Assembly (NCBI GenBank): GCA_029298735.1
Contig: JANSLP010000056.1
Location: 87,402 to 151,401 of the forward strand
Direction of reading: 5' to 3'
DNA from: Ophiostoma sp. CBS 140.51
Lineage: Eukaryota; Ascomycota; Sordariomycetes; Ophiostomatales; Ophiostomataceae
Length of the DNA stretch: 64,000 nt
In this document: positions 30,701-42,685 of the stretch, piece by piece
Layout of the letters: the number at the start of each line of letters is the position of its first letter
Numbering within the stretch: position 1 is the first letter of the stretch
The notes under the pieces: generated by a model
Seen by the model: only the letters and a program-made list of their open reading frames with translations
What the model was told of the DNA's origin: nothing
Databases searched by the model: none
Translations under genes and position numbers: made by a program

Positions 30701-33700
30701 AGATCAAGACACTCTCATGACCTCTTTTGAGATGAGCTATTCGGAGTCCTTCCCTTCGATCTTGTTTCGACTTGTTTCGACCTGTTTCAACAGCCTCTTC
30801 CTACTCTCCCCTTTCTCCCACTTTGCCGTTCTTCCAGCCTCATTAGGCAATGCCCATCTACATTGTGCTCGTGGAACGGACAAATGCATTGTCCCGTGTA
30901 TGTTCCTGGGAAATATTGTTTCGTTTCTTGTCGTTTCTTCCTCTTTGTGCTTTCGTACCCTTATCTTGCATTGTATATCGTGTTCTCGAACCTTTGTCCC
31001 GCCTTGTTTCTTCAGCCCGCTGCACTATCTTTCCCCTTGCTTTCCCCTTTGCTTGGCCTTTGCTCCGTGTAGATTAAACTCTTCAACGCTAAATCCAAAC
31101 AAAAACGTGTAAAAATGCAGAGTAATCTATTTTCATCTCGCTCCCTCATTTTCCTTCCCGGCAGAACGGCCAACAGGAAAGACTGTACTCAGTGCTGAGT
31201 GTAAACGACAAACGCAGAGGCCATGCCATGCTCCGCGCTCTCGCCTTTTTTGTCGTCCCGTCCTTTTGTTTCTGTGTCTTCGTGCCTGTTTCCTTCCCAC
31301 GGGACGGGATGGGACGGCCTGTGATCTAATCCTCTAATCCTCTGGGAGGCACTTGTCGAAAAGCACGGGATGCAGAGTAGTCGACAGAAACGAGATGCCG
31401 CCAATGTCGTTCCAACGAACTGTTGCAACGTGCTGTTGCATTGTGCTCTGTTTCTTTTTCGTCCAATGTTTTGTTCTCTGTTTTGTTTCTTTGCTTCTTC
31501 CTTCCCTGCTAATTCCATTTCCCTGCCGTCTTTTTGTCTCTTTTCTCAATTTTGCCCACCTTTTAAGGCTGAAATTGGGCAATCTTCTAGAAGGAATCGC
31601 CGTTGTTCCCTTGTTTCTAAAGACGAAAGTTGCATGCTGTTAGGAGCATACTCTGACGACTTGCGGCATTCATCTACGCCCTCGACGCCCTGTTCTGTAA
31701 CAACATCTTACATCTGCTGATACTCCCACTTGTCGTCAACGTCGTATGGAATTTGTGTCATCGACCACCTGCAATCTTGCGACGGACGAGTCTGCTGGAC
31801 AGGTGGGCAATGAGTGGAGAGATGCAGCTAAAATGGGAGTGGAGGAGAAAAACCCCTGTTTGCCCACTGCATGCAGCTGGCACATGGCAAATAACACGCG
31901 TACGGTACGTGGTGTGTGAAGTTGACAATGTGCTTTTCAACTTTTAGACTATCCAAATACAGGTCAACGCCGTACGTGCAGACGGACAGGCGACGGACAC
32001 ACGACGGACACAAACAAAAAACACAGACGTCCAGCACGTCGTACTCCGGAGCCGCCAGCAAGCTCGCGCACAGATGCATACAAGTCCAGAATAACCTGGC
32101 AAAAATACCTAGCAACGTTGTACTCTTGCAAGGCTTCAAGCACTGACGAAATACGTCCGGCAGAGGTCTTTTAGGGTTTCTTCTAGGGCTTCCTTCGAAC
32201 CTTTGACGCTTTGAACGGACAGACCGTTGGGCAGGGCCCTATTGCGGCCCCTTTTCATTGATCTCTCAACATTGGCATTGGCACCATTTGGGGGCACCGA
32301 CCAGCGATCTTCATCACCGGAGCCAGGAGCCAGGGGGGAAATACAACCTGACCTTGGGGAAACAGTGCTGGGAGCAGCGATGAGCGACAGTCCATGCGAT
32401 GGTCCATTGCGACACTATGACAGGCCTTATTTAACTGGGCAGACAGCGAGCAGTGATGGGAAATAGGCCTCGTCTCATCTTTCGGCCGCCCACTTTTTAT
32501 TTTGCGCGTGTCTTCCGTGATTGTCATTAAATCTAGCCCTTTTCTGTCGCCCACGCTTTCGACCGCATTTGCCATGTGTCAATGTATTTTGTGTATTTTC
32601 TGTACTTCTGACAGCGACTTTCGACTTTATTTGATTATTCTACTCTCACGTTGATATCGGCTACTTGGAAGCGACAGGAAAGAGAAGTGAATATACTTGC
32701 AACAAAATCAAAAGAAACAATCAATTAGCTGCTTGAACGCCCGCAATCCAAACAGCCGGGCAGGTAAACAAGGGGAACATGTTCCTTCCCGGCTTTGCCG
32801 TTTCATTTCGGAGGATAACTAAATAGAGTGGGAAATGTGGATGATACTTTGCAAGAATGGCATTGGAGATTTCACCATAGACGGGGCCGGCGGGTAGCCG
32901 TAGGTCGATGTTTTCTGGAAGGAAAGAAGAAGAGAGAAAAGGAGACAAGAAGAAGAGGATCCACAGAAGAAAGTCATGGAAGGAATGGAAGGCGAAAAGA
33001 AGGCAGGGTGAAATGGAAAAAGAGGGTGAAGAGCACTCCAAAAAGCTGGGCAGGAGATGGTCAAAGCGACAGGCACAAGAAAGAATCCAAGAAGAAGCAA
33101 GCCCTCAACCGTCAAGAAACGAGGGGAAACCTTCCACGATGTGTTCTGGAAGGCTTGCGCTGGGACCACCCTCTTCTTCCTTTCGTTCTCTCTTCCTTCC
33201 TTCTTGTTCACTCCCAGACTACCTCACATCACTCTCACTGGGCATTCGCCGGCCAAAGCGTTGCCCCGTCCACTTGTTGCGTCGCATTGGAGTGCAGGGT
33301 TCATGTTGTGCGACCCAAGATTGGACCAGGGGGTCAGACACACCATTTCGCACTCTTTTCAAATCTGTGACCAGGCTTCCCACGACAGGGGTCTGTTTGG
33401 GGCTTGTTGAAGAAAAGAGAGCCCACTCTGTTTGAGGTCAAGTTGGAGGACGTGAACAAGATGCTCATGTGCGCTTCTCGAGGAACAGCTATTCCGTTCG
33501 AGTACAAGCCATTCTTCAGCATTGTTTTCTTTTTTGACTATTTTCACTTTGATTGTTTGATTGTTTCTTGATTTAGAGCATCTTCAACGCTTGTGGACTT
33601 AGGGGAGATGACGAAGAAATGCGCCGCCACCAGTGAGATATTGTTAGAACAGAGAACGAGACGGGCGTTTCGTCTTTCAGCTAGTTGTGAATTGTTCGTC

Positions 33701-35099
33701 AGAGTTATCTTGGAGAGGACTGAGTAGTCGAATTCCTGCTTTCTTGGTCTCTGATCTCCCCATTTCTCACCTTTGTTTCTTCTTTCGTTTCTTTTCTAAT
33801 TCTCCGACTTCGGAGAATTAGCACTCTGTAACTCATGCACAGCTCCGCATCCAGAATTTGATACTGTCGGTGTTGTCGCAGCAAGATAGTGATGCATGCT
33901 GTTGTTGTCTGTTGGTGCTCTCTTCTGCAGATAAACACGGATTCCTTGGTGGCCTCTTGTTGTTCCCGTCTGTTCATCCCCGTTTTCCTCGTCCTCACGA
34001 ACATGGCCATGGCTGTTTATTGACTGCTGCATATTGACTTGTGAGTTGGCCAGATGGCAACACGTGCGTTTGGAGCACGGGGTGTGTGTTCGACGTCCTC
34101 AACACGGTACTCCGTATTTCAGCCCATCATCTCGATATCTCTCCCCATCTTCACCTCCACCACACCAATCGTCATCTCGTCATCTCGTGCCCCCAAAACA
34201 AGCCAAACAAGGCTAGTAGTCGTTTCAGCCTCTGCACGTAGGCGAAATGGGAAGATGATGAACAAAGCAATGGAAGGAATGGAAGGGGAAGAAGGAAAAC
34301 TGGGGCCCATGAGAGTGCACCCAAGCTGCACCGAAGCTCCTTTCTCCACTGCCCACACTGCCCACAGCGTGTTCATGCGAAAAACAACCGTCATGGGACC
34401 CCAGCAAGCTCTGTCCCCTCAGGGCCTGTCTGGCGATGCAAAAATAGAAAGCCCCTGCGCGCCCCTACTGTCCCCTGGTACTTTCCACACCCCAGCCCAG
34501 CCTTTTGGCCCTTTTTGTCCATGCTCCGTTTCCTTCTCCCGGCCTTCTAACCTTCGAAAAAGCTTCCAAGGCTTCCACAGCGCCTGGGTTGACGTCGTCG
34601 TTGTGAGCACACTGCATCTGCATTTCTGCATTGCATTTTGGCCTCGCTCTCAATCTCCCCTCTCACCGCACCTTCTTTTCACTTCCCTTCATACATGCAT
34701 CACGCATTCCACTCACACTTCTTTTGCCTTGCTCTCACCGCCGTGTGTTTCTTCTCTTCTCAGCCACGCCCGTTTCTTACCTAGCTCGGATCCTTCCTCT
34801 CTCTTCCGCCCTCTCTTGTTCCCCCTCTTTGTGCATTTCTCTGTTGTTGTCGCCCCTGCGTTGGCCCCCTCAAGACGTCCGCCGTCTTTGATTTTATTCG
34901 TCGACGACTTTGATTTTCTCGCTCTTCCCCTTTCCTGGTTTGCCACTCTTTGCCTGCGCTCTGCGGTGGCCGTGTCGAGTGTGCATCGCGCGTGTCTTGT
35001 TGCTGCAAGTCGAGTGCTAGTTCGGTGATGGACTGCATATCGTGCATATCCTGTATCTGACTTCACATGTCCGTCAAAAAGAGAGGAAGAAAACAAACA
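27701..35099. other. 7.4-kb gene-free stretch
   Basis: I found no frame with family resemblance or sustained C/G-ending codons on either strand. The longest open frame (34054-35028, +, 324 codons) lies in C/T-rich sequence and looks like low-complexity noise. Small direct repeats (CACGTTCACAC, 28718-28742), a 12-bp palindrome GTCGACGTCGAC (29492-29503) and the long palindrome at 33796-33821 are present. It probably serves as a long regulatory region or long 5' leader for the C2H2 gene, or hosts non-coding transcripts. Confidence 0.45.
33796..33821. repeat. Perfect 12-bp palindrome, CCG-N4-CGG core
   Basis: CTAATTCTCCGA and TCGGAGAATTAG are exact reverse complements separated by CT. The centre reads CCGACTTCGG, i.e. 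inverted CCG/CGG triplets, the format bound by many fungal Zn2Cys6 regulators; it could equally form a hairpin. Confidence 0.75.
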
Positions 35100-36511
35100 A
35101 ATGAGTCCTCAAAGTACATCGTTGTGTCTTGCCGCCCGTGATGGAAGGTACGCTAGAGTCGCCGCCGTGTCGGAACTTCCTCGTCTCGCCTCAATCTCCT
35201 AATCTCATATTCGGACCTGCAAATCTCATGCGTCGCTCTTCCCCCTGTCGCCTCGTGATTTGGGGGGCGTGTATTTCATGTCCTGCCCTTAAATGTGTGC
35301 CTCGCAGTTTCCCAATCTGACGCTAATTCGCACTTTCTCCTCCTGGACGGCTTCCCTCCTTTCCCTATGATTTATTATTGGCAGGCGTCATTACCCCTTA
35401 TTTCGCCCGCTGTGGTCCTTCCTGCGCTACTGCGTGCTTTCCTAATATTTTGTCCTATTTTAGCGTCCTTTCTGCCTGACTGCAGCCAGCCTGTTCAGCC
35501 CGCAACGTCTGCTCTTTCCACACCTTCCATCGCACCTTCCACGTCTTTTCCACACCCTCTAAAAGGCCTAGCACCACCTAAACACAACTAGCACTACGGA
35601 GCTACTACACCCCAGAGAGGAGACAGGTTACAGGGCGCCCCATACTTTTTTTTCTTTGTTTTGCCCGCACCCGCGCCGCGCCGCCCCAAATTCTCTGCTA
35701 CTGCACCCATTAAATCACAACTCACTAAATGGAACAGACAAATTTAACGGCCAGCCAAGCCTAAAAAAAATACACGGCCAGCCCCAAAGTAAAAAAAATA
35801 AAAATAAAGCAAAAGAGGAAACCGACAGGGCCTGTCGCTCCTTCTGTCTTGTGCTCCCTTTCCCACGACACGCTCCACACCCAAACATCTCCTTTTCGCT
35901 TTGTGCTTCGTTTTTCCCTTTCCTCCCCTGCCTCTCTCTCAACATCCATATTCACACGCCCTCTCTCTGCCACCTCTTCTCTCCATAATACATCTACCCT
36001 GTCCTTCCCTTCTCCTCTTCGTTTCTGCTTCTGCTCTCCTTCTCTTGATTTCCTCAAGCCAGCTTCCTCCATTCTGTCAATGTCTGTTTTTTGTTTCCAA
36101 TTTTTCGTCTATTCCGTTTTTCTCTTTTCTTTCTTTTCGACCTCTTTATTCGAATGACCGTAAATGACTAGATAATCCCTTCTCCCACTGGTAAGCAGCT
36201 CTCGACAGCTCTCGACCTCGAAGCTCTTCTTCATATTGTCGCCACGATCCTCAAAATCGAAGCTGCATCGCGTGATGGTCAACTTCGTGATAGCTAACAG
36301 GACGCGTAGAGACCACCCTCCTTCTTCGCTCTAGACGACGCCTCGACCCTGTGACGACCTGTGCACACCTCTTCTACCTCTCTCCTCGACACTTTCCTCC
36401 GTCTTTGGTCCTCGACACCAAACACTCTCAATCTTCAGCTTTTGCCTCACTTCGATACCCGCACTCTTCTCGCCCTCATCCTCCACCAAATCCCCAGCCT
36501 GTCAGCACAAT
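35100..36511 (+). promoter_or_regulatory. C/T-rich leader of the C2H2 regulator gene
   Basis: From about 35830 to 36480 the + strand is dominated by C and T, as before katG and the MFS gene. It probably holds the promoter and a long 5' UTR. No specific site is claimed. Confidence 0.5.
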
Positions 36512-38296
36512 ATGAAATCGCCGGCACCTGGCGAAGTTATGGGGATTGACGACCTGTTGAACGAGAAAGGTCAGCAGAACGGCATGTCCCTGCCCGACAT
36601 TAAGCTCGATCAGCAACATCAGCAACATCAGCAACATCAGCAGCACCAGTTCCAGCAGCAACATCACCACCAACAACAGCAGCAACATCAACAACAACAA
36701 CATCAGTTCCTCCCGCCCGTCTCTCTGCCCGGCATGCAGCCCATGACCATGCAGCCCTACCCGTCGCACCACCCCCTCGACCGGGCCGACTCGCCGCACG
36801 GCTCCGACCACTCGCGTTTCTCGTCTGCTGCCCTCGGCTCGCCCACCGCCATGCACAACTCGCCGCTGCACATGCCCGACTTGAGCACCACGCCCAACAG
36901 CAGCAACGGTCTCATGCTGCCCAGCCTGCCGCCGACGCTCGCGCCCAACCTGGGACCGACTCTCGTTCTGCCGCCGCACGGCATCCAGTACACAAAGATC
37001 CCCATGGCCAGCGGCCAGCCACCCAAGGCGTATCCGTGCTCGACCTGCGGCAAGGGCTTTGCCCGGCGTAGTGATCTGGCTCGGCATGGTGAGTCCCCCC
37101 AAACTGCGGCGTGGCCGATACTCAGGATGTTTTTGTTTTCCAAACTAACGCTCTTTCTAGAACGCATCCACACTGGTGTCCGCCCTCATGTCTGCGACTT
37201 CCCCGGCTGCGGCAAGCAGTTCATCCAGCGCTCTGCTCTGACTGTTCACCGCCGTGTCCACACCGGCGAGAAGCCGCATCAGTGCGAGCGCTGCGGCAAG
37301 CCCTTTAGCGACTCCAGCTCCCTCGCCCGTCATCGCCGCATCCACTCCGGCAAGCGTCCTTATAAGTGCCCCTATGCCGACTGCCAAAAGACGTTCACGC
37401 GCCGCACCACCCTGACCCGCCACCAAAACCACCACACGGGCACCATTGAGGACGCCGCGCGTGCCACGGCTGCTGTGCTGGCCCGCGGCGCGTCCAACCA
37501 GATGGGCCGCCTTGTCAGCCGCCCGCCGCGCTCTGACGGGTTCAGCAACGCCGGCTCGGACCATGCAGGCTCCCCTCTGTCGACGCCCTCGCCCGGCCAG
37601 CGGACCATGTCTCTGTCGCCCGCCTCGGAACTCGCTGCCATTAACCAGCAGATCCAGCAGCATAGCCACTTTTCTCTGCCCAACAGCAGCTCCCTCCCTG
37701 TTCACCTGCGTAACGACCTGCAGAGCAGCGGCATGGCGAGCCCGGTCTCGACCACTTCGTCTCTGGGGCTCGGGAGCACCAGCGGCGGTGTTGTCGGCAG
37801 TGGCAACGGTGGCGGTAGCGTTAACGGCGGCTACGCCAACATGCGCCCGACCTCGCACCCCACGGGCTACGGCCCGCCCTCAACGCTCGAGCCCAGCATT
37901 GAGCCGTCTGGCGGCAGTGTTGGCGGTGGCCCCGGTAGCGTTGGTGGTGGTAGCCCGCACATGGGCAGCCTGTCGGGCTGGCAGTCGCCCTCGTCGCACC
38001 ACCACGGCGGCCACAACAACGGCGGCAACTCGCCTGCCTCGCACCACCTGGCGGCTTCCCCTGCCCACAGCCACAGCAACTACGTCTATCCGGACCCGGA
38101 CCCGACGTACAGCCAGCTGTTTTACGCCACGAGCGCCCCCAACACCGGTAACGGCGGTGCTACGGTGACCTCGGCTCCCGGCATGCACCACGCCCACCAC
38201 CAGGTGCGCCGCACTGGCAGCAGCGAGCCTCCTTCGGGCGCTTTTGACGTCAGCAAGCAGCCGCGTCAGAGCGAGCTGTGGGCAATTGCTCAGTAG
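36512..38296 (+). CDS. C2H2 zinc-finger transcription factor (four fingers)
   Basis: Nuclear DNA-binding regulator. Exons 36512-37088 and 37161-38296 encode 570 residues. The start MKSPAPGEVMGIDDLLNEKG is followed by a Gln/His tract (about 34-65, CAG/CAT repeats) and a Pro/Ser/His-rich region. Four tandem C2H2 fingers follow: 174-196 (YPCSTCGKGF...), 202-226 (HVCDFPGCGKQF...), 232-254 (HQCERCGKPF...) and 260-284 (YKCPYADCQKTF...), joined by Krueppel-type linkers (HTGVRPH, HTGEKPH, HSGKRPY). The C-terminus is a long Ser/Gly/Asn/His-rich tail. The intron 37089-37160 splits the last part of finger 1. The finger array is highly conserved in filamentous ascomycetes, but I cannot assign a named regulator with confidence. 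Confidence 0.9.
   Translation: MKSPAPGEVMGIDDLLNEKGQQNGMSLPDIKLDQQHQQHQQHQQHQFQQQHHHQQQQQHQQQQHQFLPPVSLPGMQPMTMQPYPSHHPLDRADSPHGSDHSRFSSAALGSPTAMHNSPLHMPDLSTTPNSSNGLMLPSLPPTLAPNLGPTLVLPPHGIQYTKIPMASGQPPKAYPCSTCGKGFARRSDLARHGESPQTAAWPILRMFLFSKLTLFLERIHTGVRPHVCDFPGCGKQFIQRSALTVHRRVHTGEKPHQCERCGKPFSDSSSLARHRRIHSGKRPYKCPYADCQKTFTRRTTLTRHQNHHTGTIEDAARATAAVLARGASNQMGRLVSRPPRSDGFSNAGSDHAGSPLSTPSPGQRTMSLSPASELAAINQQIQQHSHFSLPNSSSLPVHLRNDLQSSGMASPVSTTSSLGLGSTSGGVVGSGNGGGSVNGGYANMRPTSHPTGYGPPSTLEPSIEPSGGSVGGGPGSVGGGSPHMGSLSGWQSPSSHHHGGHNNGGNSPASHHLAASPAHSHSNYVYPDPDPTYSQLFYATSAPNTGNGGATVTSAPGMHHAHHQVRRTGSSEPPSGAFDVSKQPRQSELWAIAQ
37089..37160 (+). other. In-frame, stop-free intron in the C2H2 gene
   Basis: GTGAGT donor, ACTAAC branch at 37143-37148, CTAG acceptor; 72 nt. 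Splicing restores the finger-1 helix and linker (LARH-ERIHTG). Because 72 is divisible by three and no stop occurs, retention would insert 24 residues and break finger 1 without truncating the protein. Confidence 0.9.
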
Positions 38297-39559
38297 ACGG
38301 CGTGCTCTGTCCTACTTTGCTACTTTTCCCTTCTCACCCCCACAACCTTTACACACACTACCACCACTTTAATCATCTTTCTCTCCCTGTCTTTTTATGG
38401 CCGAGCTGGATCTCCGGGAAAAACAAAACAACCACCACTCAAAACGGGCATTCGTCTGCATCATCTTCCTTGCTTTTCATCGTCCTTTTTACACACACTA
38501 CCTTGTTTTAATCACAACTGTCTGCCTCTTTGCGCGCTTTTGCTATTTTCCTCATGACCGATCTCCTTTCCATTAATCATTATACAACTACTCCGATAAT
38601 AACACCCTCCTCCCACTACTATTACGACCGGATCGAAACAGACACACACCAAAAGAAAGAGAAGCGTCATCTCTACTACCTTTTACACACCTTATACAAA
38701 TTTGACGCCGAGAGACTACGAAACGGGCAACCAACACACGAAAACCAAAAACAAGAAAATGAAAAACTCATCCACAGCGTCCTCATAAGAGGTTAGCCTA
38801 GGACACAAAAAACACGCTCATTTTTGTTTGCATTTATCTTGTTAATTTTCCTTACATCATACCCCCCTTGGTTTTTTATTACAGCAACCCTTGTATTTGT
38901 TCTTGTTTCTTTTCTGGTTTCATCATCTTTCTTTTCTTTGGTCACGTCTCGTTCTGATCTCTTTCTTTTATTTGGTTTCTTCCCGAGTACCCCTATTTCC
39001 TTTGTTATAAACTCTGATGTGTCTTTTGCTTTTCACTTTATTACAACTACTGCTTGATTCTCCTGTTTTACTATAGACCGCGTGTGTTTTATTTACTCTT
39101 TACTACCACTACTTTCCCTTTGTCTTTTGCTTTTGTCCCTTTGGTTATTGGTTGTTTTTATTAGCTATTCTCTGACAATAGCCTCGTGTGATTTCCCAAT
39201 TGCTCCCCCATTATAGACTACTAGCTACAAGTTTTGCTACTTATTATTTATACCATATTTTGTTTGTCTTACAGCAAGTCTCCATGACTAAGTGAATCAG
39301 AACAATGAAATCGAATAAAAGTAAATGATATTGTCTAGAAACGCCTTGCCATTGTGATGGCCTGTTTTTGTTGTAAATTTCCCAGCCCCAAGTAGCCATG
39401 TTTGATAAAATAAATCGACGATATAATACAGAATGAAAAACGACAAAAGAACAAAGGACAAAATTGTAACCAAACGAAAACGCTCTATGAATGCAAAAAG
39501 AAACAAAGCAAAGTCTCCCGCCCTCTCCCTCTCCATCATCCCTCTACACACATGCTGGC
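38297..39559. other. Convergent intergenic region
   Basis: T-rich after the C2H2 gene (3' UTR), then A/T-rich up to the 3' end of the minus-strand TFIIE-beta gene. No gene seen; open frames such as 38824-39057 are T-rich noise. Confidence 0.5.
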
Positions 39560-40540
39560 CTACCGCTTCATATGACTGTAGTCCTTGAGCAGGTGCTCCA
39601 TGTGCGTATTGGTCGACTTGCCCGTCCGCCGCGCGGCGCGCTTCTTGGCCTTTTTCTCCTTGGGCTGCAGGGCTGCCCGCAGCCGCGGGTCCTCGCTCGT
39701 CGGCTTCTGGCCCGCCGCCGTCAGCTTGCCCACAATGTCCTCCACCGAGGGCACCGTTGACCGGTGCCACAGCGACTGGAACTCGGGCTCCACCGAAAAA
39801 CACAGGCTCGGATCGTCCAGCCACACCATGCGCGGGTGGTTGTCCTTTTTCGTGCGCACGACCAGCACCTTGTGCTCCTTTTCGAGCAGCGTCAGGGCGG
39901 CCTCGCAGTCGGGCCAGCCGTCCTTCAAGTCTTTGACATTGACGCCCTGGGCGTCCGTCCGTCGTTGCAGGTACTGCAGGAGCTGCGTCTGGTCCTTGAC
40001 ATTGGGAATGATGGGCTTGTGCTCGTAGGTGCCCGTCTTCCAGTCGTCGTCAATGTTGGCCACCGAATTGGACATGGGCCCCGTCTCGGTGGCGCGCCAT
40101 GCGATCCGTGGGTGGCCCCGCATGCGCTGGACAATCTGTTTCTGGACGGCCTCGGACTCGCGGTTGAGGTTGAGGTGGCCCAGCACCGTGGCCAAAGAGA
40201 CAGACTTGCCGCCCTGCTGTTTGAGGTAATCCAAGGCATAGACAATGTTGGTGCCAATGGCGGAACCGACGCCCGTGTTCTCGGGCTGCGAGTAGATGGC
40301 TGCACCGGGCGGCAGGCTGCCACCGGGGCCGCCGACGGAAGTCTTGCTCTTCTTGGGCGTCGAAGCAGCAGTGGCCGATGTGGTGGAGGCCACAGACGGC
40401 GATGGCGAAGCGGGTGCACCGCCGCCGAGAGAGGGCAGCGGGCTCGGAGCCGAAGTCTGTGAGCGTTTGACGGGGATCTTGGAGGCGACGGCGGCGAGGG
40501 AGCTGGCAAAGCTGTCGCGCTGGCGGTCGAGATAGGCCAT
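39560..40540 (-). CDS. tfa2: Transcription initiation factor IIE, beta subunit
   Basis: General RNA polymerase II factor; with TFIIE-alpha it recruits and stimulates TFIIH at the promoter. Single exon, 326 residues from MAYLDRQRDSFASSLAAVASK, the N-terminus expected for fungal TFIIE-beta; the frame is open further upstream but that part is leader. Residues ~25-85 are Ser/Pro/Ala-rich. The first winged-helix domain is about 96-150 (IVYALDYLKQQGG, VSLATVLGHLNL, MRGHPRIAWR). The second is about 182-242 (QTQLLQYLQRRTD, CEAALTLLEKEHKVLVVRTKKDNHPRMVWLDD). The C-terminus is strongly basic (KEKKAKKRAARRTGK, ending LLKDYSHMKR), as in yeast Tfa2. Intact. Confidence 0.93.
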   Translation of the reverse strand: MAYLDRQRDSFASSLAAVASKIPVKRSQTSAPSPLPSLGGGAPASPSPSVASTTSATAASTPKKSKTSVGGPGGSLPPGAAIYSQPENTGVGSAIGTNIVYALDYLKQQGGKSVSLATVLGHLNLNRESEAVQKQIVQRMRGHPRIAWRATETGPMSNSVANIDDDWKTGTYEHKPIIPNVKDQTQLLQYLQRRTDAQGVNVKDLKDGWPDCEAALTLLEKEHKVLVVRTKKDNHPRMVWLDDPSLCFSVEPEFQSLWHRSTVPSVEDIVGKLTAAGQKPTSEDPRLRAALQPKEKKAKKRAARRTGKSTNTHMEHLLKDYSHMKR

Positions 40541-42685
40541 TATGAGGGTGAGAAGAGGAGAGAAGTGAGGGATATCGGAGGTGAGTGTGATGAGAGGGAC
40601 CGAGAGAAGGACTTTGAGATGGTGATGGAGATGGAGAGCTGCTCGCTCGAGCGGGCAAGACCCTTTAGAGCTCAAGTTGGAGGGTTGTAGGCGTCGAGGA
40701 GGGGTCGTCAGAGCTGGTTGAGAGGTACAGGAGGTCGATGGAGGTCGTTGTTTGGTCGGGGAGGATGGGAGAAGTCGTCGAGAGCGAGAGATGTGATGGA
40801 AACGATGGGAGTTGAATGTAGTCAAAGAAACGATTCAAAGGCAGGCGAGCTGTCGTTGCGGCGATAATTGCTGTACTTGGTTAGTGAAGTCAGCCTTGAA
40901 AATGACTAAGCAGAAGACATAAAGTTAGAAGGCGGTAAGTAGGTCACGTGTAATTCTGCCATTTTTGACGGCTTGGTCCCTGACGCCCCTGCACATGCTT
41001 TTCACGGCTTCTCCGCGCGGTTGTCAAGTCTCAACTTCTCCTCTTTGCATTTCTCCTCACAACCTCTTGGTTCGTCGTTCTCCCCTCTTCTCCCGGTGCT
41101 TCCAGCTTTACCCGGATGCATCAGACCGACATACGAAATCAATGCATCTATTGATGCGAATGTCTACAAATCGGGTTGATGAGGATACGGTGACAATTCA
41201 GTTTAGAGGACTCTTTACAGTTTTATTTGAAGCAAATGAGGTTGATTTTAGTTGAAATCTTCACTCAAGATTTAATCACATCTTGATTGATATAAGCTGC
41301 CATATGGAGTCCGCCACGCTCGCCACGGTTGCACAAGCTCCTTGCATCTCATCGCCGAGGCTGTTTTCTAGTCTCTTACACCACACTGGCACATCATCGA
41401 GGTATTTTTTACACATTTTCGGTTCATCCTTTGCTTACGATTTTGTGCCACGTCCGACCTTTTTGGCCTTTTCGGTCATCCAACAATCGATCTTGTGTCT
41501 GTCCTGTGCTCATTGTTGTCCATGTGCTGCATTTGGCAATTAAGAAGCGGTCAGGCAGCAACCATTGTCGTCTTATTCTTATCGGTTCGAACGCTCTGTT
41601 ATTCGAGTGGAAAGTACATTTTCGTAGACAAGTCCACTTCTGTAATTACAGTGGCCTGATTGAGTGCTAAACGGCACCATTGTCTTCCGTCCAAACCTAC
41701 GGGTATCATAGGCGGAGGTTGCAGTCGCCGGCCGGGGACGGAGCATCCTCACTTTGTGAGGTGTTCTTTTCTTTTTACGATTTAATTTCTTGAAATGCTT
41801 TCCGGTTCTCCAGACGGTCCGGTCCGAGAAATGAAGAAAGCACAACTGCTTCCCGAACATTGACGTCGAATTGGTCGGAATCGGATTCGATTTCCGCCTT
41901 GAAACGGGGTGAAGGCGTTGAATGGCAATTGTGATCGGGAGACGGCCGGTCAACAAATCTTTTGGAGTTCTTCCTCACTCACAGTTTGCTGCCAATTTGC
42001 CGTTGCCCGATTGGGCAGAAAACTCCGAGGTTGCGGCGAGTATCTTTTTAGTTGCCAGTTTGCTACTGTGTACCTCCGTACTTCCTTGCTCCTTTGAAGA
42101 CCAAGGGCCAGAAAACCCAGAGATAGCTCCGAAAGCCTTGCCTTGTCTCGCTTGTGTCTTCCCCCTCTCTCTTCCACCACCCACCAACGTTCCCGAAAAC
42201 AGTATCCGCTTGGATCAAAGTAGTGTGCAGACTGGGACAGACTTGTCTGTTGTCGGCAATCGTCCAAGGCAAACCTTTTGTGGATGAGCACGAAGTGATC
42301 CGCAAAGAACAGTAAAACTGGACAACAGAAATGAAAACAAGAAAATAGCCAAGGCATGCGTTTGTAGAGAATAGATTGAAACGAAGCAAAAAAATAGATT
42401 AAAAGTGAGAGTAAAATAATGTAAGAAAGCCGAGATGAAGTCTGATCGGAAAGAGAGTTTTGGTGAGACAAAAGGGCGACAAAAATTGTCTAGAATTTTA
42501 TATTGTTTTTGTCTTTCGTTTTGGTCTCGTCTCGTTCCGTTCCCAAGTATGATCTCTTTTCTTTGGAATCATTGGACAACAGAACCAGTTCCCAGTAAAA
42601 CGCACAGCATGAAAAGCACCCCTACCTTCCGCTACTCGCTCCTCGCTCCTTCGTCCAACGCCGCTCGTCACGCCAGAACGCCCGT
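40541..42685. other. 2.1-kb intergenic region
   Basis: Leader of TFIIE-beta (pyrimidine-rich in the minus sense to about 40830), then mixed sequence. A 7-bp hairpin (TCAAGAT/ATCTTGA, 41265-41286) is present. Frames at 41922-42287 (+) and 41950-42471 (-) overlap one another and have no recognisable content. Confidence 0.45.

Noticed and set aside
34054..35028. 324-codon open frame before the C2H2 gene
   Set aside because: Low-complexity C/T-rich sequence, no domain, no codon preference; probably leader or promoter.
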